DNA from: Gerris lacustris
Lineage: Eukaryota; Arthropoda; Insecta; Hemiptera; Gerridae
NCBI GenBank assembly: GCA_951217055.1
Contig: OX578284.1
Span: 15,681,687-15,745,686 of the forward strand
Length of the DNA: 64,000 nucleotides
Direction of reading: 5' to 3'
Part shown: in pieces, positions 12,719 through 23,583 of the stretch
How positions within the stretch are numbered: the stretch's first letter is position 1
How the letters are laid out: each line of letters begins with the position of its first letter
The notes under the pieces: model-generated
What the model saw: only the letters and a program-made list of their open reading frames with translations
Told to the model about the DNA's origin: nothing
Database searches by the model: none
Translations under genes and position numbers: made by a program

Positions 12719-12852
12719 TACTCGTCGTTCAACGTACTTGTTTTTTCTCCTTCAAGGCTTACTTGCTTGTCGTGATTTTCTCTATTTTTCGCTGTATTTC
12801 TTGCAGAGAGACCGGAGTTTCCAATAGTCTGGATTACGATGAGGTCGGTTAC
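12718..12852 (-). other. In-frame open extension after the UAG of exon D (possible readthrough tail)
   Basis: Directly after the UAG at 12853-12855 the frame stays open for 44 codons (VTDLIVIQTIGNSGLSARNT, then a charged stretch ending LNDE) and stops at UAA 12718-12720. That stop overlaps an AATAAA signal. The stretch is polar and charged, keeps the base composition of exon D and has no low-complexity character. It could be translated by stop-codon readthrough, by editing of UAG to UGG, or in an allele without the stop. It could equally be an untranslated 3' region that happens to be open. With uniform base use, 44 codons without a stop occurs by chance with probability about 0.12, so openness alone is weak evidence. 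Confidence 0.4.
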
Positions 12853-12971
12853 CTAGGTTGACAGTGGTTCGATTGGAAGGCCGTTGGTCTGGGTGTATTT
12901 TGTCATTTGTTGACGAACAAGTTTCGTTACGTCAAGTGGATTGATGTCATCAGGTGTTTGTTTTGTCGCTA
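12853..12971 (-). CDS. Probable last exon (D) of the metabotropic glutamate receptor gene
   Basis: After a good acceptor (TTTTTATTTCTGTATTTTACAG region) the minus strand reads two bases, TA, and then 38 codons ending in UAG: ATKQTPDDINPLDVTKL, VRQQMTKYTQTNGLPIEPLST, stop. The base use is clearly richer in G and C than the surrounding intron. The two leading bases complete the single base left by exon C (C + TA = Leu), so strand, order and phase all fit a C-terminal tail exon. I do not recognise the tail sequence itself, since mGluR tails diverge fast, so the assignment is by phase and context. The same frame continues open beyond the UAG (see 12718-12852). Alternatives are that exons were missed between C and D, or that this is the last exon of another minus-strand gene. 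Confidence 0.6.
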
Positions 12972-13139
12972 CTGTAAAATACAGAAATAAAAACCTCAAT
13001 TATTATCAAATAATACAAAAAACAGTTTGGCACTACCTTTATTTTTACTGTTTCTCCTCTTAATAACAAATAAGGCGCGCTTCACATAAGTAAGTGAGGC
13101 GATAATCGACCGTTTCTGTATTAAGATAATTCGATTAAG

Positions 13140-13400
13140 TTAAAATTATTAAGTGTAAAATGTGCTGTGCATATTCTTTTTCTACACTTCAAGACCTTTA
13201 AATTTATGTATAATATGTCATATGTCATGGTGATTAATAACTTTTTTTAGTCACCCACCATCTTGAAAATATTAAGTGTAAAATGTTAATAGTTGCATAT
13301 TCTTTTTCTACACTTCAAGACCTTTAAATTTATGTGTAACATGTCTTGGTGACTAAAGACTTTTTTTAGTCGCCCGCCATATTAGCCGCCATCTTGGAAA
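13140..13400. repeat. ~122-bp tandem duplication
   Basis: TATTAAGTGTAAAATG...TTTCTACACTTCAAGACCTT...TTTTTTTAGTC occurs twice, starting near 13147 and 13269. Confidence 0.7.
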
Positions 13401-13549
13401 TATTAAATTTGAAAACTCCAAAAAGTGTATGTTGTCACAAATGCCGAGATGCACGTGTGTGCCGAATTTCATGTTTCTAGCTATAGTACAGACAGACAGA
13501 CAGAGCCGTTATACATAGTTTCTCTTCGTACTTCGTACAGAAACCTAAA

Positions 13550-13700
13550 AACAGAAGGGAGTAACAATCTAAAGAAGGTATACGGAATGTTCTTCTTTAG
13601 ACTGTTACACCCTTTATAAAAAAAAAGAAGTGAGGTATTCCTTTGTCCCCAAAGTACATTGAAATAAACATCCCTTTGTCTTAATAGTTATTTAGTCGAT
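13550..13700. mobile_element. Family C MITE fragment
   Basis: GGGAGTAACAATCTAAAGAA GG hairpin followed by GAGGTATTCCTTTGTCCCCA AAGTACATTG, as in 42380-42605. The right end is missing or diverged. Confidence 0.5.
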
Positions 13701-14149
13701 TTCTATTCTAAGATTTAGATCCAGATACGATAAACTAAATTCTGGGACCGTATCTGCTGAATTGAGTTTCATGGAAACACCTTAACTCGATCCTGACATG
13801 CGCCGAGTGTGGGTTTGAGCGCCCCTAGCGTGTTTTTGTAGGAACTGTAGTCAAATTTGTCAAAAAAAACAATAACATAATTGTCATTTTCAGTTTAGTT
13901 ATTTAAAACACTTAAAAACAAACACAACAAACCTAGTTATAAAAGATGAAAGTTACAAAATCATTTATAACCTTTATCAAAGTAACCTAGTAAACGTTTT
14001 GGTTTATTGAAAACATATTGAATACGAATTCAATACAACTGGACCAACATGGAAACCAACATGGAAATACCAACATGGAAATACCTAGCATATTAAATCC
14101 CAAATTAGGATTCAATCAGTATTGAAACATCATGGAAACGAAGTATATA

Positions 14150-15595
14150 TTAGGTATCTATATATATAAAATCCAAATACCACTCACTCACTGACTCACT
14201 GACACACATGAAATTTTGTAGGTGTGTTCCTCTTACCTCCTAGGTGCTCGCTAAGAAATATTTTAAAAATCCGCCATCTTGATTCAAGATGGCGGCCATT
14301 TATATACAAAATTCGACAAGACCATATCTCGGGAACCAATTGTGCTAGAACCTTGAAATTCAGAAGTTGGCTTCCTTTTATAAAATTAGTAACTTTTGAT
14401 AAATAGTTTACCAATCGGGCATATTGATTCAAGATGGCGGCCATACATATATAAAAGTCAACATGTGTGTATGTTCTTTATACAAATCTACAGTTTTAGT
14501 CCAATCTCGATGAAAATTTGCACACTTGACCTTCAAATAAGGGGAAAATCACTGTCTACATGAATATTCAAAATTTTAATTTTGGTACACAGGGGTACGG
14601 GTACAAATGTTAAAGTAATGAACATCCTTTATGATGCATATCGTTGAAAAGCTCTTTAAGAGGACAGTAATTGTGGTTATGTACAGTTTTATCATATTTT
14701 CACTTAGGAGGGAGGTATAATTAAAAAATATAGCTGTATCTTATATAAAAAGAAGTGTATTCGTATGAGGGTATGTCTTTTATCCTAATTTGATGAATAT
14801 TTACACACTTTTTCTCCAAAACAAGCTCAAGGCCAACACTGCCTACATGAGATTACGAAATTAAAATTTTGGTACACAGGGGTACGGGGTACAAGTGATG
14901 AATACCCTTCATCTTCATGATGCATATCGTTGAAATGCTCTTTAAGAGTACAGTAATTGTTGTTATGTGTACGGGGTACAAATGACAAAGTAATGGATAC
15001 CCTTCATGATACAAATCGTTGAAAAGCTGTTTAAGAGAAAAGTAATTGTTCTTAAGTACAGTTTTGTCTTATTCTAATTTAGAAGGGGGAGAGGTAAAAT
15101 GGAAATTTATATCTATATCTATATATGTATATAAAAGTCAACATATGTGTGTACATATGCATGTTCTTTAATACAAATCTACAGTTTTATTCAGATCTCG
15201 ATGAAAATTTGCACACTTGACCTTCAAAGCAAGGGGAAGGTAACTGTTTACATAAATATCCGAACTGTAACTTTTGGTTAAAGGGGTACGGGGTACAAGT
15301 AATGAATACCCTTTATCTTCATGATGCATATCGTTGAAATGCTCTTTAAGAGTAGGTACAGTAATTGTTGTTATGTGTACAGTTTTGTCATATTTTCATT
15401 TAGGAGGGGGTAAATTTAGGATATTTGCAAATGATCTTATCAAAGAGGTGGGGGATATAACTAGGAGGGATAGAATCTAGATATTCTAGCATAATAAAAT
15501 AATTTATATGCTTTCCTGGTAGTTTATAAACTTATCAAATTTTTAAAACACTCCGTAGCGAAGCACGGGCATCCAGCTATAATAGTATATAAGGT
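14150..15595. repeat. Family B repeat with internal ~300-bp modules
   Basis: The module AATCTACAGTTTTA...GATGAAAATTTGCACACTTGACCTTC...GGGGTACGGG...CATGATGCATATCGTTGAAA...TCTTTAAGAG recurs about four times between 14470 and 15400, in whole or part. The right end is CTCCGTAGCGAAGCACGGGC ATCCAGCTAT. An inverted relative is at 22100-23330. Confidence 0.65.
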
Positions 15596-16370
15596 TAATT
15601 TAGATTTAATTAATAAAATACTCTTATTCTTTCAACAAAATGATAAACATTTATAAGGAAACTTTTACTGACACAAATTACTGATTGACACGATTCGAGA
15701 GAACTGAGAGAATGATAAGAATAGAAGGACTTCTATGATAATGAGAATGGGGGGAGGGGGGGGGGGGGGGGGGAGGGAGAGGTTTAATGTTTTTCTATTT
15801 TATTTTATTGTTTTGTAAAATTTTACAATTTATTTCTTATGGCGTGAAGATGATTGGCTTGAGTAAAGAAATGTATTTTTTATTCCTAATTATTATTATT
15901 TATATTTTGGCACGTTGTAGTTGAATACATAGAATAATAAAGTTCAGAATATTAAATTTGTATAAGTATGAATAATAATAAACTTCAAAAACACTCTTAT
16001 ACCCGGATCTCTAACTCTGTAATATTTAAAGCTTTCTCCTGGCTGATTTAGAATGCAATTGTTTCTAACTGCCCAACTCAAAAATTTGTTTGTTGGTTTT
16101 TTGTTTTAAATACTAAATTCTCGGTTGGCATTAACTTAATAAAAACTGAACTTTAACATTTAAACTAAAATTAATATTTTTTAAACAATTTCTACAACAA
16201 AAAAGTGTAATGAAATAAAACTAGAGAATAGAACTAGAAGTCGGAAATGGATATTTTAAAAAATGTTTTCCTCTCATGAATTTTCTCGGATCTAGTTTAT
16301 TATATATTAGTTTTTTAGAGAGCCTCTAATTCAAAGTTTTGAAGTTGATACATTTTACACAATGTACATA

Positions 16371-16452
<82 letters not shown>
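16371..16452. repeat. TA microsatellite
   Basis: About 75 bp of uninterrupted TA. Confidence 0.98.
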
Positions 16453-16458
<6 letters not shown>

Positions 16459-16459
16459 C

Positions 16460-17650
16460 TGTAAAAGGTGTTCAAGCCGATTCAAGTAAACATACCTTAG
16501 TACAAAGTTAGTACTAACATACCTTAGTAGTTTGGGGGGGGGGGCTCTGAAGTTATAATTTTGAAATGGTGTTTTCGTATTAAATTTTAAAAGGTCTATA
16601 GAAATTAGGTATGTTGGTATAGCTTTATGGGGAAAAAAAACCTATATCAAAATACCATACGAATAAAATATAGCTGATAACACAAAACAAAAACATTAAA
16701 AAAGTCAATTTGAATGCGCCGAAACAAATAGGCATGTTTGTTAAAGTCGTATTTTTATCTAAAGAATATTTGTTAAACTAACTTTAGTAACTTGCATTTT
16801 TGAAAAATAAAAATATGTCTGAGACTTCGTTAGAAGTGAAACTTAAGTTCTAGAAACAGATGATTTTATGCATTGGTCTCTTTGCATTTGTTGACGATTT
16901 AATTATTTCAGGATTAAGAAATGGTTATGTGGAATTTAATTAAAAAATAAAATATTTGCATAACATTTTAGCGAATAATCAAGAAAAAACATGAGAACAA
17001 CATTTATATATATTATATCATTATAATGTATATAATATTACGCTTGTATACCAATTCTGTCTCTTGAAAAATCATCTACCTCCATGGTACAATGGTTAGG
17101 ACTTGTGCCTGCTGAATAAGATGTTGTTCAAGACTTGTCCAAGTGAAAGATTTTTTACAGGTAAATCTTTTACTTAAACGAGTTTCGAATCACTAACTTT
17201 GTTTCATGCAAGCCAATCTACTCTACCGCGCAAGAGTTAAGAAGTTTTACTACAAAAACTACCTACTGCGAATTATTAAAGTGCAAAAACCATAACAGTA
17301 ACTAAGTCTTACCAAGAGTACCTTTTTTGTAGTAAATAAGTTAGTTTAATCTAAATATTATACCTAAACCCCTTTTCTACCATTGGCACAGGAATTTTAA
17401 ATATTCAATTTCTAAAAGATCTACAACCAATTACTAAAAAGTTATACACCCATGGACTGAAAGTAATCTTAATTTTGATACGGTTTTTTACCCCATAAAG
17501 ATATGCCAATATACCAAATTTCAGCAAAATCATATAGACTGCTTTTAATTTAATATATAAAACTGATTTCAAAATTTAACTTTAGGCTCGTATAGCGCCC
17601 AAATTAATGAACTTTGGACTAAGATAAGTTTACTAAAATCGGCTAATTTC
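16460..17650. repeat. Possible element with inverted ends around a SINE head
   Basis: TATGTTGGTATAGCTTTATGGGGAAAAAAAACC at about 16610 is mirrored by GGTTTTTTACCCCATAAAGATATGCCAATATA at about 17484. The flanks beyond also share words. The SINE-like sequence at 17074 lies between. Borders uncertain. Confidence 0.4.
17074..17160 (+). repeat. tRNA-like SINE head, degraded
   Basis: TGGTACAATGGTTAGGACTT resembles an A box of Glu/Asp-type tRNAs, and GTTCAAGACTTGTCC is a poor B box 30 bases later. No full cloverleaf can be drawn, so this is not a tRNA gene. Confidence 0.35.
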
Positions 17651-17695
17651 GGGCTAAGGAATTCAATGAATATCAACATTTACTGACACAAATAA

Positions 17696-18869
17696 TAGCC
17701 CAGAAGACAGCGTGCAAAAAAGTGTCTGACTAACATAAAGCTAGAATTTCGAGTATAAGTTAATCTTTGGGTGCCTATTAATAATATGTGATCGGCTATG
17801 TTCGTCTGCGGACATAGCTTGGCAATAGACATTTGAAAAAACAACCCGGTGGAGAGCGGCCATGTCCCACCCTTTATGGTGGACAGTGTCCAGTGTCATT
17901 TTCATGATCCTAAGTATAAAATTAGTTAGTAGACCAAAAATCAAGTTGATGATACTTTGTCACTTGATAGGTGACCACTTTGATTTGGAGTAATGTTTGA
18001 ATAACTAACCTTTTAAGTGACAACCTCGATTTTAGTCAGACACTCTTTTGCACGCAGGGCCGTACCGAGGCCGTGGCGAAGGTGGCCCCTGCCAAGGGCG
18101 CAGGTTTGAGAAGGGCGCAAAATAGAGAAGAGGGAAAAATAGTACTTATTTCACAATGGCAAAATGAAAAATATTGTTAGAAAATTTGAAATATAAACGT
18201 TCAAAAACAGCATTTTAAGCAGTTTTAGACATAAACCCACACTATTAGTGCAAATCTTATGCCGATAATTTTTTTTTTTATTTATCAGAGAAAGAGGTCC
18301 CAGAACGCCGTTCCGCCTCAAATCGAGCCCTGCTAATAATAATAACACTTTGATCTGATTAACTGGGAATCCAAAATGGCATATAATTCCTGTCTCGCCT
18401 AAAAAGGTAGATACTAAATGAAAGGTATTGATGAGTAGGTTATAAAAAATATTACACTTGTGGAAAGTGTTAATTTTTCATGCCATTTTGTCTATCAAAA
18501 ATTGCCCCCCCCCCCCCCCCTCCCTTATACTAACTAATTTCATGTTTACAATACCAACGAAACCTTTTTTACGTGAGACTTCACGCACAACCAATTTATT
18601 TATATCAACCATTTAATCTTGAACCGTAAAAAAAGGAGTTATTATAGTGTAGCATGGAGTTAAATTTGAGTTTTTAATAACTAAAAATGAAACATTTCTT
18701 TAACATTTAAGAGCCAGTATTGTTTAAAAATGTGTTTCACTGACGTTAAAATTTCTTAAATGTTCCGGGGAAGTCCCCGGACCCCCCCGGTAGAGCGCAC
18801 TTTTACAGGTTAGCCATGTACGCAGGAGCACCTGGGTACGGCCCTGTTTGCACGATACCTTCTGGACTA
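17696..18869. mobile_element. MITE with TAGTCCAG-type ends, split by a hAT insertion
   Basis: Left end TAGCCCAGAAGACAGCGTGC and inverted right end TAGTCCAGAAGGTATCGTGC, flanked by TAA on both sides (17693-17695, 18870-18872). Removing the hAT element and one copy of its 8-bp duplication leaves 374 bp, close to the 377 bp of the sister copy at 45259-45635. No coding capacity; the superfamily is uncertain (3-bp TNA duplications). Confidence 0.8.
18055..18846. mobile_element. hAT-type non-autonomous DNA transposon with perfect 8-bp target duplication
   Basis: The ends are CAGGGCCGTACC and, inverted, GGTACGGCCCTG. Both sides are flanked by TTTGCACG (18047-18054 and 18847-18854). An 8-bp duplication plus CAG...CTG ends is the hAT hallmark. 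The 792-bp interior has no transposase frame and contains a run of 16 C at about 18505. It was inserted into the older MITE at 17696-18869. Confidence 0.85.
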
Positions 18870-19789
18870 TAATTGGTAGACATCCATGTAGTGCTTACAC
18901 CTTTAGAACTTAAAATAACTTGTATAGTTTTCTATCACGCGTAAAAATAGTACAAAGAAAAGAAAAAAAAAGATAAAGAAAGCCATTTCTATCAGGTTGC
19001 TAGAAATGGAGGAGCAGTTTTTAAACGATTACGTCAGAAAAGCCAAATTAACAGCTTTAGCACAAAGGAATTTTACTTCGGTGACCTAAAAATAAATAAA
19101 AAAAAAGGAAAATCTTCTATTTAAAATACAAGAGATGGAAAAACAATATCCCTACATTTCCTTACACACAAAAGACGAACGAGTTTTTTGAAGTTAGAAA
19201 AGTTTTTTCTTGACACCAGAAGAGTTGTTGAACATTCATCTTGCTTTAAGTGAATCCCATTAAGGATCCATTTCCCCTTTTTAAGCATTTTCTATTAAAA
19301 GTAAGCTCATTTTAAAAACTTTAACCTCAAAGGCTTTTTATAGGGGAAAACCCGTTAGGGATAAGTTTTTACAAAGGCTTTTACCCTAAGAAATAGGTAG
19401 ACCATACTCTAGTCGGAATTCCATATCGTTCTGGCAAGTACCAAAATTTATATTTTTCTAAAAATATGAATAAATAAATATTTAAAATAGACTGCCAATT
19501 GGTGTGGCACATAGCTTCCTCGCATCCTATCCACGTACTTTAGGGATTTTATGCTTTTTTTAAGTATGTCTGTTTAATGGACAATTAGATGAGAGCGGGT
19601 TTTTCTAATGGATGCAAGGTAAGGTACTTAAAATGTGAATTGTAATTTTTTTGAAAGTTTGTTTTAACTATTTTATTTCTTAAAATTTGAACACTAAAAT
19701 GAATGAAAATGACCTAGTATCGCTCACTCATATCTTCCGGTAAATATATCGTAACAGACCCACTTTGACTAAATAACAATTAAGAATAA

Positions 19790-19895
19790 GGAATGTTTAG
19801 TATAATGTACATTGGGACAAAGGAATATCACACTTTTGTTTGATATTGCTTTGTCTCAATGTACATTAGACTAAATATCCCATTATCGTTGTAGT
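19790..19895. repeat. Family C-derived hairpin
   Basis: ATGTTTAGTATAATGTACATTGGGACAAAG faces CTTTGTCTCAATGTACATTAGACTAAATAT around a GGAATATCACACTTTTGTTT loop region. Only the central part of family C is recognised. Confidence 0.5.
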
Positions 19896-20199
19896 TATTT
19901 AGACAAAGTGGGTCAGTCTTTTCTTTCCCATTTCGGGGAAAGAAAAGATGATCAAAAACAATTTTTTGTAAAAGTATGTAAAATCCACTCATTATATATT
20001 ATTAATTACTGATCCATTTCGAAAATGATTTTTGGAAATTTAAGATGACCTGGGTGTTTAAATTTGTTGGGCATAGTACTAACTGCCCAACTAGGCAAGT
20101 CAGTACTATTTCCCACTCATTTACCTACCCAGGTCTTCTCAAATTTGCAATGAAGTAGGGGGGTACCAAACTAAAAGAGTGCCCGTAACGGAAGCTATG

Positions 20200-20520
20200 T
20201 GATCGATTCGAAGAACGAAAATATTTTAGGTCACCGATTTAAAAAATTCCAAGACAGAAATCCATTTCAGACATCAGGGAACATTTTTGGTTCCGTGTCT
20301 GTCTGTCGGTCTGTCGTTCGATTTTTGCGAACCAACATATCTTAAAAACTACACGTCCGATTTTAATGAAGTTTAGATGGTAGGTCATTATTTGCCCATT
20401 GTTGGTCCCAAATAAGTTTTTAGTGTCAATTACTTTCGGAGATACAGGTGCGTTAACGACCTCGAGAAAGAAATTATAAGGGTTCCCAGTTTTTCTTAAG
20501 GACCCTAAAAGTAAGAAAGA
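20200..20520 (+). repeat. Family E dispersed repeat
   Basis: GGTCTGTCGTTCGATTTTTGCGAACCAACATATCTTAAAAACTAC-type block, also at 26700-26960 and inverted in part at 43080-43250. Sequence just before it (19480-19545, TGGCACATAGCTTCCTCGC) recurs inverted at 27448-27490. Confidence 0.55.
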
Positions 20521-20989
20521 CAAGAAAACAGATTTAAAAAGTAAAAAGAGACTGTGTTTAGGAGAAAGAAATAAAATATTATTAGAGAAAGAGAATTTGT
20601 TTTGTTTTTTTAAAAAAAAGTGATGAAAAACAACATCAACAAGGAAATGAAAAACAAAAATATATATTTTTTCAAAGGAAAGAGGAAAAACGTTTTTTTG
20701 AGGTGAAAAAGGAACAGGTTCAAAGAGAGAGATGAATGAGGCTCCAACAAAAAGATTCTAAGAGAAAGAGAAAAAGGTATCAAAGGAAGTAAAAAAAAAA
20801 AAAAAAAAAAAAAAATAAAATATATATATATAAATATAAATAAGGAAAATATATAAAAAAGAGAAAAAGTAAATTTACAAGTAGAGGTATTTGAAAAAAG
20901 GGGATGGAAGGAGACATGCTGAAATTATTTAATAAATTTAAGAGGAACCCTTCCATTAAATAAAAGTTAAGACGGAGGACCTAAACTAA

Positions 20990-21720
20990 AGAGGAATTAC
21001 AATGCTATCTACGGCGTACAAAGTGTTTTCTCGCATAGTAGCAGACTAACCCCAATCATGGAAAATGTGGAAGGAGGTTATCAGTGTGGTTTTTGAAGGA
21101 GCAGATTCAGGATGGATCTAATATTTACTATCTGTCAAGCACTAGAGAAGTGCTATGAATTGAATATAGACTAGCAATTAACAGGTAAAAAGACTGGATA
21201 TTTGAATGCGACAAGGAAAGTTCACACTCCAGGACCTACTGTAAATCTAGATGGAGAGATGACGGAGATAAGAGAGATGTAATGCTTTTATATACCTCAG
21301 CTCACTGGTTGCATGCAATAACAGTTGTAGTGTGTAATTTAAGCGAGATTAGCACAAGAAAACAAATGCTATTACTCTCTACTACCAGTCTTCTCAACCT
21401 CAAAAATATGCAAAAATCTGAGGTTCTTATTTACACAGTAATCCACCCTGTAGTAAGTTATGCTTCTGAAACTTGGACCTTAACTACTGAAGACGAAGAA
21501 ATGCTCAGAAAATGGGTAAGGAAAATCCAGGAACAAAGATTTTGAGCACTTCACTGGATAATTTGGAATTATTCCGCACTTCAAAATCTGTGTAAAGAGC
21601 CAAATATTGTAAATGAGATTCAGGCAGGAAGAATAATATGGCTGAGCCACGTTCAACGAATGCCAGCCGAAAGATGTCCCCTAAGGGTGTTTTATAGACA
21701 ACCAAGAGACAGATGAAGTC
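20990..21720 (+). pseudogene. LINE reverse transcriptase C-terminal fragment (RTE-like)
   Basis: Three pieces in broken frames. Near 21000 reads LSTAYKVFSRIV and LTPIMENVEGGYQCGF; at about 21120, FTICQALEKCYEL; at 21422-21544, EVLIYTVIHPVVSYASETW and TLTTEDEEMLRKWVRKIQ; near 21610, IVNEIQAGRIIWLSHVQRMP. These match the thumb and C-terminal region of RTE-type non-LTR elements in the correct order. Stops and frameshifts throughout and the loss of the 5' part make it a relic. The ORF at 21282-21545 is only part of it. Confidence 0.7.
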
Positions 21721-21851
21721 GTGTTTGGCCACGACTTCAACGTGGCCCAGCCATATTATTCTTCCAGCCTTAATCCGTAACTGGCGAGGTTGGGTGTCAA
21801 GAAAAAAGGTATTCAGGAAGAACTAATTAAACTTAAGGTTAATTTAACCGT

Positions 21852-21902
21852 AAGGTTAGGCCTGAAGATGCCTCGAGAGGAGGCGAAATATCGCATAACC
21901 TG
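21852..21902 (+). other. Hammerhead-ribozyme-like motif with a 9-bp stem I
   Basis: AGGTTAGGC precedes CTGAAGA, a GCCTC/GAGGC stem, GAAA, TATC, and then GCATAACCT, which pairs back with AGGTTAGGC (eight of nine pairs). This has the type I layout with an almost absent stem III, as described for retroelement hammerheads. One unpaired T precedes stem II. Activity is unproven. Confidence 0.4.
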
Positions 21903-22099
21903 GTAGTTGTGTTTTAATGAATACCCTATAGACCAAGTGAAGATAAAATAATAAGAAGAAAAGGGCAATTCAAGATGAATTTATAAATCGTAAGATGATC
22001 GAATTATTATCGAGTAAAGTTGCTTGTAAAAAACTATTAAGTAAATAGTCCTTAGACCGCTACATAACATGAGTTAGAATTTGTAAATAGACATATCTA

Positions 22100-23330
22100 T
22101 AACTAGCTGAATACCCGTGCTTCGCTACGGGGTGTTTTATTTTCAATTTAATGGATTTATAAACTACCATATAGAAACATTTAAATTATTTTACAAAGCG
22201 AGAATATCTAGATTCTATCCCTCCCCCATATTTCTATACCCCTTCCCCTTTGATAAGATAATTTGCTAATATCCCAAAATTAGTAATTCATTCCGACTAA
22301 ACTTTTAAAAAGGAAAAGCAGTGGTATTTTCCTTCAGTGGAAATACCCCATATTCTCTCTCCACAGCTCGGGCCTCCATGTTCTCTAGTTGAGAGATAAC
22401 CTTATGTAGAGCTAAAATGTAAAATCAATAAAATAGATAACTTGATGTACTAAAATATTATTTATGTATTAATATGTTTTATTCAATAAAGCTATTTAAA
22501 AAAAAAAAAAAAAATAATAATAATAAAAAATAAATAAATAAATGAATAAATACAAAATTTTAGCCCAATCGGATAAATGTACAGACATAATAATTATTAG
22601 TTTTTTATACATAGATATAGATATATTTTTCCATTTTACCCCCCTAAATGTACATAACAATAATTGTACAGCACTCTTAAAGAGCTTTTCAACGGTATGC
22701 ATCGTGAAGGTTTTTCATTACTTTGACATTTGTACCCCGTACCCCTGTGTACCAAAATCAAAATTTTGAAAATGCATTAAGTCAGTGAGCTTCCCCTTTT
22801 CCCCTTGCTTTGAAGGTCAAGTGTGCAAATTTTCATTGAAATCGGAATAAAACGGTAGAATTGAATAAAGAACACACACACACTTACGTTGACATTTCCT
22901 TTTTACCCCTCTCCTAAATGAAAATAATGACAAAAACGTACATTACAATTACTTCTCTCTTAAAGAGCCTTTCAACGATATGCATCATAAAGGGTACCTA
23001 TCAATTACTTTGACATTTGTACCCCATACCCCTTGACATTTGTACCCATAGTTATACACATTTTTCCATTTTACCCCCTCCTAAATGAAAACATGACAAA
23101 ACTGTACATAACAACAATTACTGTACTTTTAAAGAGCTTTTCAACGATGTGCATCATTAAAAGTATTCATTACTTTGACATTTGTACCCCGTACCCCCGG
23201 GGTACAAAAATAAAAATTACGCAAAATCCTTTCTTAGTGGATGCCTATGATATGAACCGAGTATATCCTCAAAATGTCAAGTCTCTCGGTTAAGCAGATT
23301 ATGCTGTGCGTTGATTCTATGTCAGTCAGT
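22100..23330. repeat. Family B repeat, inverted relative of 14150-15595
   Basis: Begins with ACTAGCTGAATACCCGTGC TTCGCTACGG. Contains the same modules reversed (CAACGATATGCATCA, TTTGTACCCCGTACCCC) about three times, and ends near a GTCAGTCAGTCAGTCAATCA tract, matching the CACTCACTCACTGACTCACT tract at the far end of 14150-15595. Confidence 0.65.
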
Positions 23331-23462
23331 CAGTCAATCAGGACATTGCCACTTATATTACAGATAAATGCAACAATAGCTAAAGATCATTTTTTAATAT
23401 GATCGAGTACTCAATAATAATATCAATGTTCAAACTATTTATTAGAACATGTTCCAACTTAC

Positions 23463-23583
23463 GTGAGGAATGTGACTGCTTGCAGCAAGTGTTAGAGCAT
23501 GTCATGTTGGTGATAGGTTTTGGCCTGTTGGGCATCATGCTCTGCCTTACGTTCCTTTCCGGTCTTATTAGGATTATGTACAT
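23463..23583 (-). CDS. Metabotropic glutamate receptor, exon C (end of TM7 and proximal C-tail)
   Basis: Exon encoding MYIILIRPERNVRQSMMP and then a Cys/Ser/Asn-rich tail (NMTCSNTCCKQSHSS). The YIIL-xx-PERNVRQSMM block directly follows TM7 in insect mGluRs, so this exon joins exon B (phase 0/0, Lys then Met). The acceptor is TTCTTCTTTTTACAG before 23583, with a strong pyrimidine tract. A near-perfect donor (CAC/GTAAGT) follows 23463, so I end the exon there with one base of a split codon. If that donor were not used, the frame would run on to a stop near 23380 through low-complexity residues that look non-coding. The intron to exon B is about 20.7 kb and holds the BEL derivative and many MITEs. 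Confidence 0.88.

Larger units (their letters stand above)
12972..23462 (-). other. Probable mGluR intron between exons C and D
   Basis: About 10.5 kb, phase 1, with a strong GTAAGT donor at 23462 and a CAG acceptor at 12972. It holds two family B repeats in opposite orientation, a nested hAT-in-MITE insertion, a LINE reverse-transcriptase fragment and a TA tract. A missed small tail exon inside it is possible. Confidence 0.55.

Noticed and set aside
17074..17160. tRNA gene with an A box like tRNA-Glu
   Set aside because: The acceptor stem does not close and the B box is poor; treated as a degraded SINE head.
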